From: MWEI01 sp964600235
Lineage (GTDB): Bacteria > Desulfobacterota > Desulfomonilia > UBA1062
NCBI GenBank assembly: GCA_964600235.1
Contig: CAZRIV010000003.1
Span: 62,001 to 126,000, forward strand
Length of the DNA stretch: 64,000 nucleotides
Direction of reading: 5' to 3'
Below, piece after piece: positions 1 to 9,950 of this stretch. Position 1 is the first letter of the stretch; each line of letters starts with the position of its first letter. The notes beneath the pieces are model-generated. The model ran no database searches. It saw only the letters and a program-made list of their open reading frames with translations, and was not told the DNA's origin. Position numbers and translations under genes: made by a program.

Positions 1-257
1 ATGTCGGCCCTGCAATGGCGCGTGACCTTGAACTCATAGGCGTGAAGGTTCCGGCAGATCTTGAGGACCAGGATCCTTTTGAGCTTTACAAACTGCTTTG
101 CGAAAGAACTGAGGCTCGCCATGATCCTTGTGTCTTGGATATCTTCATGTCCATTACAGACTACGTCGTAGGTAATGAGCCGCGTCCGTGGTGGGCATAC
201 ACGCGCGAACGCAAGAAACGGTACGGCCACATTCTAAGTGTTGGTCGAAGCAGGTAA
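1..257 (+). CDS. Cdd1-type helix-hairpin-helix protein, 5' partial
   Basis: The frame is already open at the window edge. In-frame codons before the first ATG (base 15) read V-G-P-A and continue into MARDLELIGV, which together make a helix-hairpin-helix turn (xVGPAMARDL), so the true start lies upstream. The remaining residues, with the ALARD-like second half ending in WWAYTRERK, match what I recall of the Pathogenicity-locus/Cdd1 family (PF11731), small proteins sometimes annotated as mitomycin-resistance or DNA-binding. Function in this host is unknown. Family assignment is from memory of the motif pattern; the partial state is seen directly. Confidence 0.7.
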   Translation, partial: VGPAMARDLELIGVKVPADLEDQDPFELYKLLCERTEARHDPCVLDIFMSITDYVVGNEPRPWWAYTRERKKRYGHILSVGRSR

Positions 258-340
258 GTACACTACGGCTAACCATTCGCTGGAGCGGACGATCCTGATG
301 AGTCGTCGCTCAGCTCAAATGTTAACGAGACGAGAGGATA

Positions 341-1075
341 ATGCCTGTGCGCCCGGTCTTGTTCATAGTTCTGATAATGGGTGTCGTTGCGATACCAGCG
401 CTTGCCGACGATACGATGTCGCCTTGTCTGATGCAGGCTGATCATCTGGCAATACGGCTTCCGACTCACGGGTTTTCATGGTTATACGGCGAGGACCTGA
501 GCGGCACGTGCGCCGCTGTCCCCAAGAGCGGGTGGCTCCGAAAGGCGGTCAGCTCCCTCGATCTGTTCGTATACTCTGACGGCCCGGCGGGCAGCGGTCG
601 ATACTGGACAGTGATGCTTGGCGTGGCTGCAAGACGGAGTGCCAGACCAGATCGCGGCGTGTGTCTAATGACGAGCACGGTCGGCTGGCGGACATTGCAG
701 CGGCATGAAGGATCAACATCATTGCCCTGTGATCTAGTCGATCTTGACAGTGACGGTGTGGCCGAGCTTGTAATATGGAACAGCTTTCCCCTGCATAAGG
801 ACGCTTCGATGGCTGAGTATGGTCTGGCAGCATGGGTGTATCGTCTTGCCTCGGACGACTCCTTCTCTGTTGACTGGAATCTGAGCCGTGCTATGGCTCG
901 AATGATCGCTCGAGAGTACCGCGCACCTCTCGAGTCCGCCTCTATGAAACAGTCCGAGCTCCGGGCCCAGGCTGCCGAAGCCCTTGAGAGATTTGCCGAG
1001 GAGAAGTGCAGTGTTCAACCAACCACGGCTCGCAAACAACCGGTTGCAGCGGATGGCGCTGCGCGCCGCCACTGA
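341..1075 (+). CDS. Secreted hypothetical protein with a DxDxDG repeat-like motif
   Basis: A 244-residue protein with an N-terminal hydrophobic stretch (about residues 4-21) ending ALA-DD, a plausible signal peptidase I site, so probably periplasmic. Around residue 130 it carries DLDSDGVAELVIW, the calcium-loop pattern of VCBS/FG-GAP beta-propeller blades, but only one copy. The C-terminal third is Ala/Glu-rich and likely helical. A purine-rich AGAGG sits just upstream of the ATG. No family recognised. It lies among other secreted or accessory genes and is probably not part of a conserved operon. Confidence 0.55.
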   Translation: MPVRPVLFIVLIMGVVAIPALADDTMSPCLMQADHLAIRLPTHGFSWLYGEDLSGTCAAVPKSGWLRKAVSSLDLFVYSDGPAGSGRYWTVMLGVAARRSARPDRGVCLMTSTVGWRTLQRHEGSTSLPCDLVDLDSDGVAELVIWNSFPLHKDASMAEYGLAAWVYRLASDDSFSVDWNLSRAMARMIAREYRAPLESASMKQSELRAQAAEALERFAEEKCSVQPTTARKQPVAADGAARRH

Positions 1076-1093
1076 GTAGGAGCGTTGACGCTT

Positions 1094-1525
1094 ATGAAAA
1101 GAGGGTATCAGATGAAAGCAGACCGGCGTCTCGCGACGATTGCGGCACTCGCCTGTTCTCTATTCCTCCCATTTATAAGCTGCGGTTCCGATGCTAATAC
1201 TCCGGTGGGCCCGGCGATCACCGATGATGAACTCCGAACGGCTCCCGAACGGATTGTTGCAAGGGATCAGGAGTATGAACTGGAAACCTACTTGTGGAGA
1301 GACTTCATGCCTATATCGCCTCCTGACGGAAAGCCGATGATCGCTCACGTTAAGGTCGCAGAGCTGAGCGGCAAACCGATTGCGTCGGATTTGAAACTCG
1401 AGTACTTGTGGGTGATCAACGGCTCGAAGATTTGGGCAACAATATTCTCAGACGAGGACTTGCTGCCATCTCCGCAGATGCAAGTCGCTGGAAGGCAGAG
1501 AAAGAGAAATGGACCCATTGTTTGA
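1094..1525 (+). CDS. Putative lipoprotein, probably truncated at the C-terminus
   Basis: Starting at the ATG with TAGGAG 12 bases upstream, the product has a basic N-terminus, a hydrophobic core and a lipobox-like FISC-G, then a globular part containing LETYLWRDFMPISPPDGKP and LWVINGSKIWATIFSDED. I recall a family of secreted hypotheticals with this same core that continue for about 30 more residues after the SDED segment. Here the frame instead runs into basic, unrelated residues and stops inside the next gene (17-base overlap). That suggests a junction or truncation near base 1490. A TTG 9 bases earlier is an alternative start. Function unknown. Confidence 0.5.
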   Translation: MKRGYQMKADRRLATIAALACSLFLPFISCGSDANTPVGPAITDDELRTAPERIVARDQEYELETYLWRDFMPISPPDGKPMIAHVKVAELSGKPIASDLKLEYLWVINGSKIWATIFSDEDLLPSPQMQVAGRQRKRNGPIV

Positions 1526-2210
1526 GAAAGCGGAATTAATGGAATACAAAATTGCTTCTTACGATCTATCACGATCGCAAGATGATGTAGAGGATTGTAC
1601 ATTAAGGTCTTACAAAAGATATGATGATACTATGGCCAGGATACCGGAGTCCATTTCTTCAGAACTCGCGTGCAAGGCCGGCTGTTCATATTGCTGTTAT
1701 TTCAAGGTCGAAGTTAGAGCCCATGAATTATTCCTGATAAAGCGCTACCTGAAAAACACTCCGCTGCACCATGACATAAACATATTCCTTAAATCCGCCA
1801 GGTCGAATTCGGAAAGCATCCGCACATTATCGCGCACCGAGCACTTCGGAACCAATTTCAAGTGCCCCTTTCTCATTGAAAACAGATGTCGGATATATCC
1901 GGTTCGCCCCTATGCCTGCAGAAATTTTCATGCGACCAATCCTTACAACTGTAAACTGTCATACGAGAACCCCACGAACCTGTCTATCCCGGACTCTTTC
2001 ATCCCCGAGCTTCATTCAGTGGGTTCCGGGCATAAGTCCGGGTATGAGAAAGCGCTGGAAAAGCGCGGCTTCGATATGCGCGTTTACGACATGAACACGG
2101 CTTTCATCGAGCTCTATGCTGAGGACAGTTCGAGAAAAAGATACCTGAAAGGGAAGCGTTCTTTCCTTAATGCGATACTCGTTGATGTAAAGGAGATACT
2201 GGATAAATGA
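1509..2210 (+). CDS. YkgJ-family zinc/iron-chelating cysteine-cluster protein
   Basis: A 233-residue protein with the Cys pattern of the YkgJ family (PF03692): CKAGCSYCC near residue 60, then CPFL...CRIYPVRPYACRNF near residues 120-145. The C-x2-CC, C-x6-C and RP-x2-CR elements are typical of this putative metal-binding domain. Its biochemical role is not established. An ATG 30 bases downstream (LMEYK) is an alternative start. Its stop overlaps the next gene's start by 4 bases (ATGA), so it is probably co-translated with the methyltransferase. The base composition is noticeably AT-richer than the housekeeping block downstream. Confidence 0.75.
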   Translation: MDPLFEKAELMEYKIASYDLSRSQDDVEDCTLRSYKRYDDTMARIPESISSELACKAGCSYCCYFKVEVRAHELFLIKRYLKNTPLHHDINIFLKSARSNSESIRTLSRTEHFGTNFKCPFLIENRCRIYPVRPYACRNFHATNPYNCKLSYENPTNLSIPDSFIPELHSVGSGHKSGYEKALEKRGFDMRVYDMNTAFIELYAEDSSRKRYLKGKRSFLNAILVDVKEILDK

Positions 2211-2980
2211 GCGATGAAAATAAATCAATCCACGAGTTTGATTTTACATTAATCTGCGAATATTTTTCGAGCATAGAACGGCAAGGGCCTGGGAGCCCCG
2301 AGGTAACTGTCAAGGCTTTGAGTTTCATAGACAACCTGACCAATGCATCAAAAATCGCCGATATAGGTTGTGGAACAGGCGGTCAGACGATGGTGCTGGC
2401 CAAACATGCGCCAGGACATATTACTGGCATTGATCTGTTTGCCGACTTCATAGATATCTTCAATGTTAATTGCCGGAAGCTGAATCTCCAGGACAGGGTG
2501 GCCGGGGTTGTTGGCTCAATGGATAATCTCGCTTTTCAGAACGAAGAATTAGATTTGATCTGGTCAGAAGGGGCAATCTATAATATCGGTTTTGAACGAG
2601 GCATAAACGAATGGCGTAAATTCCTGAAGACAGGTGGCTTTATTGCCGTTACAGAGGCATCTTGGTTCACCGAAAAGCGGCCTGATGAAATCGACAAGTT
2701 CTGGCAGGATGCTTACCCGGAAATCGACATGATTTCAAATAAAGTCGGACAAATGCAAAAGGCCGGATATATACCCATTGCCACTTTTATTTTGCCTGAT
2801 AATTGCTGGTCTGAACATTTTTATGCACCGCAAGTTGCTGCTCAGGAGAAATTCCTGAAAAAGCATGCAGGCGACATAACTGCCGAAGAGCTCGTGGAAA
2901 ATCAACGTCATGAAGCGGAACTATATCATAAATACAAAGAGTTTTATGGCTATGTTTTCTATATAGGGAAAAAGGTTTAA
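2207..2980 (+). CDS. Class I SAM-dependent methyltransferase
   Basis: A 257-residue Rossmann-fold methyltransferase. Motif I reads ADIGCGTGGQT near residue 55, followed by an acidic end of beta-2 (GIDLFADF) and a motif IV-like LDLIWSEGAIYNIGF. The C-terminal region (FWQDAYPEID ... YGYVFYIGKK) resembles small-molecule methyltransferases of the Methyltransf_11/25 type. Substrate unknown. The start overlaps the upstream YkgJ-type gene by 4 bases, indicating translational coupling, so the two may act together, perhaps in modifying a metal-linked compound (speculative). Confidence 0.75.
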   Translation: MSDENKSIHEFDFTLICEYFSSIERQGPGSPEVTVKALSFIDNLTNASKIADIGCGTGGQTMVLAKHAPGHITGIDLFADFIDIFNVNCRKLNLQDRVAGVVGSMDNLAFQNEELDLIWSEGAIYNIGFERGINEWRKFLKTGGFIAVTEASWFTEKRPDEIDKFWQDAYPEIDMISNKVGQMQKAGYIPIATFILPDNCWSEHFYAPQVAAQEKFLKKHAGDITAEELVENQRHEAELYHKYKEFYGYVFYIGKKV

Positions 2981-3079
2981 ATCAAGCGGTCCAGCTGCTT
3001 GCCAACAGTACACCTGATGGGTTACACTTGCCGATGTGTCACGTTGATTCGTACCGCGACCTCGCGAAGGGTATACGTA

Positions 3080-3628
3080 ATGAAGATCTTGAAACTGCTG
3101 CCGGCTTTTGTCCTTATGGCATTGACCCTGTCGAGCTGTTCTTCTCATAAGGACCTGCTCACCGCCAATCGGGAGTCCGCAGGTATCGCGCCCGACCCTT
3201 CCGTCACGAATGAAGCGGTCCTGTGCGTCTACGGTGCCAATACCTGGGGCTGGCGCGGGTGGTTTGCCATTCACACGTGGATCGCCGCCAAACGGACCGG
3301 CGAAGCCTCATACACGGTATACGACGTGGTCGGCTGGCGCAGCCGTCACGGCCAGCCGGTAATGATGATAACCCAGGGTGTCCCCGACCGCTACTGGTTC
3401 GGCCAGAAGCCCCGGGTTCTCAAGGAGCGCAGGGGGGCAGGAGTCGATAAACTCATTGATGCCGTGGACAAGGCTGCTCGTTCATACCCCTGGAAAACCA
3501 CCTACACGGTCTTTCCAGGCCCAAACAGCAATACCTTCGTCGCCTGGATCGCCAAGCGGGTTCCGGAACTGGAGCTGGAGCTCCCCTTTTCCGCCATCGG
3601 CAGTGGTTATGTGGACCAGGGTGAATAA
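3080..3628 (+). CDS. DUF3750-family lipoprotein
   Basis: The start is placed at the ATG giving MKILKLLPAFVLMALTLSSC, a clean lipoprotein signal with lipobox LSSC. An upstream in-frame CTG/TTG extension would destroy the signal peptide. The mature part contains WRGWFAIHTWIAAKR and YDVVGWRSRHG, which I recall as hallmarks of DUF3750 (PF12570), a family of unknown function. Conserved His, Trp and Tyr residues suggest an enzyme-like fold, but no reaction is established. It stands alone, with about 100 bases of non-coding DNA before it and 77 after. Confidence 0.65.
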   Translation: MKILKLLPAFVLMALTLSSCSSHKDLLTANRESAGIAPDPSVTNEAVLCVYGANTWGWRGWFAIHTWIAAKRTGEASYTVYDVVGWRSRHGQPVMMITQGVPDRYWFGQKPRVLKERRGAGVDKLIDAVDKAARSYPWKTTYTVFPGPNSNTFVAWIAKRVPELELELPFSAIGSGYVDQGE

Positions 3629-3705
3629 ACAGGATCGTACCGCATGGGAACCGGCGCCAATCGTCTCTTCCCTCGCCTGTTAAACTGTGTTAAAGGCTCT
3701 GCTCT

Positions 3706-4860
3706 ATGTTGATCGTACAGCTCAAAGCCAAAAAGGAAATCCCCGTGATCCACGGGCACCCGTGGATATATTCCGGCGCCGTGGACAAGGTCCAGGGCGA
3801 ACCGGAAAAGGAACACCTCTGCAGGGTGCTCAACGAGAAAGGACAGTTCGTGTGCCAGGGCACCTACAACCCTGTCTCCCAGCTGGCCGTGCGCGTGCTC
3901 ACGCTGGGCAAGGAGAATGTCGACAGGGCCTTCATCGAGTCACGGATACGGTCGGCCATGGCGCTGCGTCAGCGGATCATCCCGGAAGACACCACCTGCT
4001 ACCGGCTCATCAACTCCGAGGGTGACTGCCTTCCCGGCCTGGTTTTGGACCGCTACAACGACATACTCGTGTTGCAGGCCATCACCCCCTTCATGGAAGA
4101 CATCAAGGCCGAGCTTGTGGACATCTTGAAATCGCTGATCCCCTCGTGCAGCATCTTCGAGCGCTCCGATTCGAAGACGCGCTCCAACGAGGGGCTCAGG
4201 CCGTCCATCGGCCCGCTTCACGGGGACGTCGAGGGACATGACCTTGTGGCCGGCGAGAACGGCATTCCCTTTGCCATAGACATCTTCACCGGGGACAGGA
4301 CCGGCTTCTACCTGGAGCACCGGCAGACCAGGCAGCGCTTCATGAGCTATGCAAAAGACGCCGACGTGCTCGACCTCTTCTCCTACACGGGGTCGTTTTC
4401 CGTATGTGCCTTCAAGGCAGGCGCCAGGTCCCTCATCTCGGTGGATTCATCGGCACCGGCCCAGGTTCAGCTGAAAAAGAACATGGAGATGCACCGGATC
4501 AAGCCCTTTGTCTGGAGGCACATCAGGGACGATGCGCTGCGGTTCTTAAGCGACGAGAAAGGGAGTTTCGACCTGGTGGCCTGCGATGCCCCAGCCTTCG
4601 GCAACGAATACGAGGAGCATTTCAAGACCGTGGCCCAGTCCATGGCGCGCCTCCGCCCGGGTGGCATCCTCTTCTACCTGGCCCCTGTAACCTCCCAGTT
4701 CGGCCCGGTGGACCTGCTCAAGTCCATCAGCCGCGCAGCCCAGGGGCTGTCCCGCGCAGCCAGGGTGCTGGAGCCACTTTCCCAGGCACCCGACTTCCCC
4801 GCCCTGCCGTCCCACCCCCAGGGCATGCACCAGGCCGGGTTCGTGGTGTACGTGGACTAG
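3706..4860 (+). CDS. rlmI: RlmI-like 23S rRNA (cytosine-5) methyltransferase
   Basis: A 384-residue class I rRNA methyltransferase of the RlmI/YccW group. It has an N-terminal PUA domain (about residues 1-75, HPWIYSGAVDK), the central EEHD-like segment (NSEGDCLPGLVLDRYND), and a C-terminal SAM fold with GDRTGFYLEHRQTR, motif I VLDLFSYTGSFSVCAF and a late motif HQAGFVVYVD. E. coli RlmI methylates C1962 of 23S rRNA with SAM. Oddity: motif IV, normally DPPxF, reads CDAPAFGN here, so the first Pro is replaced by Ala. The fold is secure; exact target specificity is inferred. Confidence 0.8.
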   Translation: MLIVQLKAKKEIPVIHGHPWIYSGAVDKVQGEPEKEHLCRVLNEKGQFVCQGTYNPVSQLAVRVLTLGKENVDRAFIESRIRSAMALRQRIIPEDTTCYRLINSEGDCLPGLVLDRYNDILVLQAITPFMEDIKAELVDILKSLIPSCSIFERSDSKTRSNEGLRPSIGPLHGDVEGHDLVAGENGIPFAIDIFTGDRTGFYLEHRQTRQRFMSYAKDADVLDLFSYTGSFSVCAFKAGARSLISVDSSAPAQVQLKKNMEMHRIKPFVWRHIRDDALRFLSDEKGSFDLVACDAPAFGNEYEEHFKTVAQSMARLRPGGILFYLAPVTSQFGPVDLLKSISRAAQGLSRAARVLEPLSQAPDFPALPSHPQGMHQAGFVVYVD

Positions 4861-4880
4861 GGACCCTCCGCGAGGGACCT

Positions 4881-5216
4881 TCAGCCCATCTTGCCTTCGA
4901 GCTGCCTGCCGCCCAGTACGTGGAGGTGGAGGTGCATGACGATCTGGGTGCCGTCAGGCCCGCAGTTCACGGCGATGCGGTAGCCCGACTCATCCACGCC
5001 CCTGATCTTTGCGACCTGCTGGGCTGCTTTCAGCATGGCGAACCAGATGTCCTTTTCATCGATGTCATTGAGCGTTGCGATGTGCCTCTTGGGCACGATG
5101 ATGACGTGCACGGGCGCCAGGGGCTCTATGTCGTTGAATGCATAGACCAGATCATCCTCATACACCTTGGTCGAAGGGATCTCTCCTTTTACGATCTTGC
5201 AGAAGATACAGTCCAT
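4881..5216 (-). CDS. HIT-family (HINT-like) nucleotide hydrolase
   Basis: A 111-residue histidine-triad protein. It starts MDCIFCKIVKGEIPS with the two Cys of the HINT subgroup and ends with the triad HLHLHVLGG, in which the middle His is the nucleophile in the family. HINT proteins hydrolyse purine nucleoside phosphoramidates and AMP-lysine-type substrates in the cytoplasm. It is the last gene of the leftward run, separated from hisA by a perfect 22-bp hairpin, so it may have its own promoter or depend on readthrough. Length is normal for the family. Confidence 0.9.
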   Translation of the reverse strand: MDCIFCKIVKGEIPSTKVYEDDLVYAFNDIEPLAPVHVIIVPKRHIATLNDIDEKDIWFAMLKAAQQVAKIRGVDESGYRIAVNCGPDGTQIVMHLHLHVLGGRQLEGKMG

Positions 5217-5261
5217 GGTTTCCCTCCCGTTCTGGAATAGTCCGCAATGCTGCCGAATTGG

Positions 5262-5308
5262 CCTCGTCGGTCCGGTCGACTCATTCTGAGTCGACCGGAC
5301 CGACGAGG
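5262..5308. terminator. Perfect 22-bp hairpin between hisA and hit
   Basis: Arms 5262-5283 and 5287-5308 are exact reverse complements (CCTCGTCGG...GACTCA), separated by only TTC. It lies just after the hisA stop and before hit on the minus strand. A strong T-run is lacking on either side, so it may be an attenuator, processing site or rho-assisted terminator rather than a classical intrinsic one. Confidence 0.6.
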
Positions 5309-5322
5309 TTATTAATTAACAC

Positions 5323-6054
5323 TCATGAAAAACGGGCGGCCTGAGACAGCCTCACCGCCTCTTTCACGTCCACCCGGCCCTCGTAGATGGCCTTGCCCAC
5401 GATGGCACCGAATAGGTTTCCGACCTTCAGGAGCTCCTTGATGTCGTCCATGCCGCTGACGCCGCCGGAGGCCACCACCGGGGTTTTCACCTCCCGGGCA
5501 AGTGCTGCGGTGGCGTCCACGTTCGGGCCCGTGAGCATGCCGTCACGAGAGATGTCGGTATAGACGATGAAAGCCGGGCTGAACTGTTCGTAATGCCTTG
5601 CCAGCTCTGCTGCACCCTGTTTGGTGAGCTCCTTCCACCCCTGCACGGCCACCCTGCCGTCCAAGGCATCAATGCCGATGGCCACTCTGCCGGGAAAGGC
5701 CTTCAGGATGTCCTCGGTGGTCCTGGGGTCTTTGGCCGTCACCGTGCCCAGGATCGCATAGCCCACCCCCAGGTCGAACACCCTTTGTGCATCTTCGATC
5801 GTGCGGATACCGCCGCCGAGCTCCACCTCCACGTCAACCGCGGAGCAGATCTTTTTTATGGCCTGGAGGTTCATGCCCTTCCCCTGTACCGACCCGTCCA
5901 GATCCACCACGTGGATCCTTTCTGCGCCGGCATCGGCAAAGGACCTTGCCATGGCTGAAGGGTCCTTGCCGTAGACGCTCACCTCGTCGAACCTGCCCTT
6001 TTTCAGCCTCACCACCTGCCCCAAATGCAGGTCAATAGCCGGGATGATAATCAT
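5323..6054 (-). CDS. hisA: Phosphoribosylformimino-AICAR-phosphate isomerase
   Basis: A 243-residue TIM-barrel enzyme of histidine synthesis converting ProFAR to PRFAR. Visible are MIIIPAIDLHLGQVVRL (catalytic Asp at residue 8), the phosphate-binding ELGGGIR and the second half VYTDISRDGML with catalytic Asp, plus VVASGGVS. The start is the ATG beginning MIIIP; a 10-codon upstream extension is in frame but not family-like. It overlaps the preceding small gene by 4 bases (ATGA), so translation is coupled. hisB lies upstream in the same run; hisF is about 20 kb away. Confidence 0.93.
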   Translation of the reverse strand: MIIIPAIDLHLGQVVRLKKGRFDEVSVYGKDPSAMARSFADAGAERIHVVDLDGSVQGKGMNLQAIKKICSAVDVEVELGGGIRTIEDAQRVFDLGVGYAILGTVTAKDPRTTEDILKAFPGRVAIGIDALDGRVAVQGWKELTKQGAAELARHYEQFSPAFIVYTDISRDGMLTGPNVDATAALAREVKTPVVASGGVSGMDDIKELLKVGNLFGAIVGKAIYEGRVDVKEAVRLSQAARFS

Positions 6055-6308
6055 GCCATGAGCCCCTCGAATTCTCTTACCCACCAGCTCTTGAACAGGG
6101 TGGAGTATTTCAGGATATACACCTTGCCGTCGGATGCCAGTATCTTATAATAATCATCAGGGAAAAAGCTCGGGTCCTGATACGCCTCGCTCCAGCGGTC
6201 GATGATCTCATCGATCTCGAGCTCCACGCCCATGCTTTCAAACGAGACCGGACGGCCGGGGCGCCTGTGGCTGTCAAAGGTCTTCACCTGTGCATGCTGG
6301 AACTTCAC
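6051..6308 (-). CDS. Small conserved hypothetical protein inside the his operon
   Basis: An 85-residue acidic and aromatic-rich soluble protein (DSHRRPGRPVSFESMG, IIDRWSEAYQD, YYKILASDGKVYILKYS, SWWVREFEG). The end looks like a short beta-rich domain. It overlaps both hisB (4 bases) and hisA (4 bases), so it is translated with them. I do not recognise a named family, although small cytoplasmic proteins of similar sequence occur in related bacteria as far as I recall. Position suggests a link to his expression or is simply operon hitch-hiking; no function is claimed. Confidence 0.7.
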   Translation of the reverse strand: MKFQHAQVKTFDSHRRPGRPVSFESMGVELEIDEIIDRWSEAYQDPSFFPDDYYKILASDGKVYILKYSTLFKSWWVREFEGLMA

Positions 6309-6879
6309 AGGTGGGCTTTGGTCGAGGGTATGTCGGTCCCCGTTACCGCCACCGCCTCCTTGAACGCCCGGGCAAATGCCTTGAAGCAGGCCTCTGCCAG
6401 GTGGTGAGAGTTGCCCGAGGCCTGGATGGTCATGTGCGCGGTGATGCCTGCCTGGAAGGACAGGGACCGGAAGAATTCGGGCACGAGCTCCAGGTCGAGA
6501 TCACCCACCCTGCCGTGGAAGACATTCGGACCATGGATCTCGAAGTAGGGCCTGCCCGAGATGTCCAGGCATACCTCCACCAGCGACTCGTCCATGGGGA
6601 CCTTGGCCAGGCCGTACCGGGTGATGCCCCGCTTCTCGCCTAACGCTTTGTTGATGGCCTTGCCCAGCACAATGCCGATGTCCTCCACCGTGTGGTGCAG
6701 GTCCACATGCACATCCCCCCTGGCGTCGACCTTGAGCCCGAGACCTGCATGCTTTGTAAAGGCGTCGAGCATGTGCGTGAGGAACCCCGACGGTATGTCC
6801 AGGCTGAATCCTCCCCCGTCAAGGCAGATGCTTACCGAGATCTCCGTCTCCTTGGTCTTTCTGGTGACCGTGGCCTCTC

Positions 6880-6883
<4 letters not shown>
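6305..6883 (-). CDS. hisB: Imidazoleglycerol-phosphate dehydratase
   Basis: A 192-residue stand-alone IGP dehydratase, the Mn-dependent sixth step of histidine synthesis. Characteristic pieces: FLTHMLDAFTKHAG, the metal-binding DLHHTVEDIGIVLG near residue 63, and the second set GNSHHLAEACFKAFARA near the C-terminus, ending DIPSTK-. Length fits the monofunctional bacterial form, with no phosphatase domain. It overlaps alaS upstream (4 bases) and the small gene downstream (4 bases), placing it in a tightly coupled alaS-hisB-x-hisA unit. Confidence 0.95.
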
Positions 6884-9533
<2,650 letters not shown>

Positions 9534-9537
<4 letters not shown>

Positions 9538-9946
9538 GCATCCATCCCGCCTGTTTCTTCAAGAATAAGATCGATGGCGAAGCCCCTGCCCGCAAGGAAG
9601 CGGATAAGCTTGACCTTGGGCAGGTCGTGCCTCTTGTCGATCAATTTTAATATCCTCTGCCGCTCGCCAAGTTCTTTGGGGAGAGAGGAAACGGCCCTTG
9701 TCGCATGCGCATCGCTCAGGCCGAGGTCATGGAGAAAACTCCTGATGGCAAAGTCGCCATAGCCCTTTTCCGCCATGATCAATGCCCTGCGGGCGGCATA
9801 ACTTTCATCATCAAGGTAGCCGAGCTCGCTGATGCGAGCCAGGGCAGCCTCGATCACCTCTTCCGAGGCACCCCTGTCACGGAGTTTTTTTTTAGTTCAA
9901 AGGAAGAGACCGCGCGCCTGGAGATGACGGCCAAGGCGTAGCTCAC
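9534..9946 (-). CDS. recX: RecX regulator, coding frame split by a -1 frameshift
   Basis: RecX family: VIEAALARISELGYLDDESYAARRA and the three-helix repeats are clear, but that frame has a stop just upstream, at 9897-9899. The missing N-terminus (VSYALAVISRRAVSSFELKK) lies one frame over, beginning at a GTG 4 bases after the pilT stop. The frames meet at an A9 run whose zero-frame reading contains the slippery heptamer A AAA AAC. A -1 slip there yields LKKKLRDRGASEEV, a normal RecX join and about 137 residues in all. Without slippage translation ends after about 10 more codons. RecX inhibits RecA filaments; neighbours recA and pilT fit. A homopolymer sequencing error is the alternative. Confidence 0.8.
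9885..9893 (-). other. Slippery A9 run / A AAA AAC heptamer in recX
   Basis: Nine consecutive A on the minus strand, in context CTA-AAA-AAA-AAC-TCC. The zero-frame codons end on the canonical -1 slippery heptamer A AAA AAC. The -1 frame continues as the conserved RecX sequence. Transcriptional slippage on the A9 run would have the same effect. Confidence 0.7.
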
Positions 9947-9950
9947 TCCC

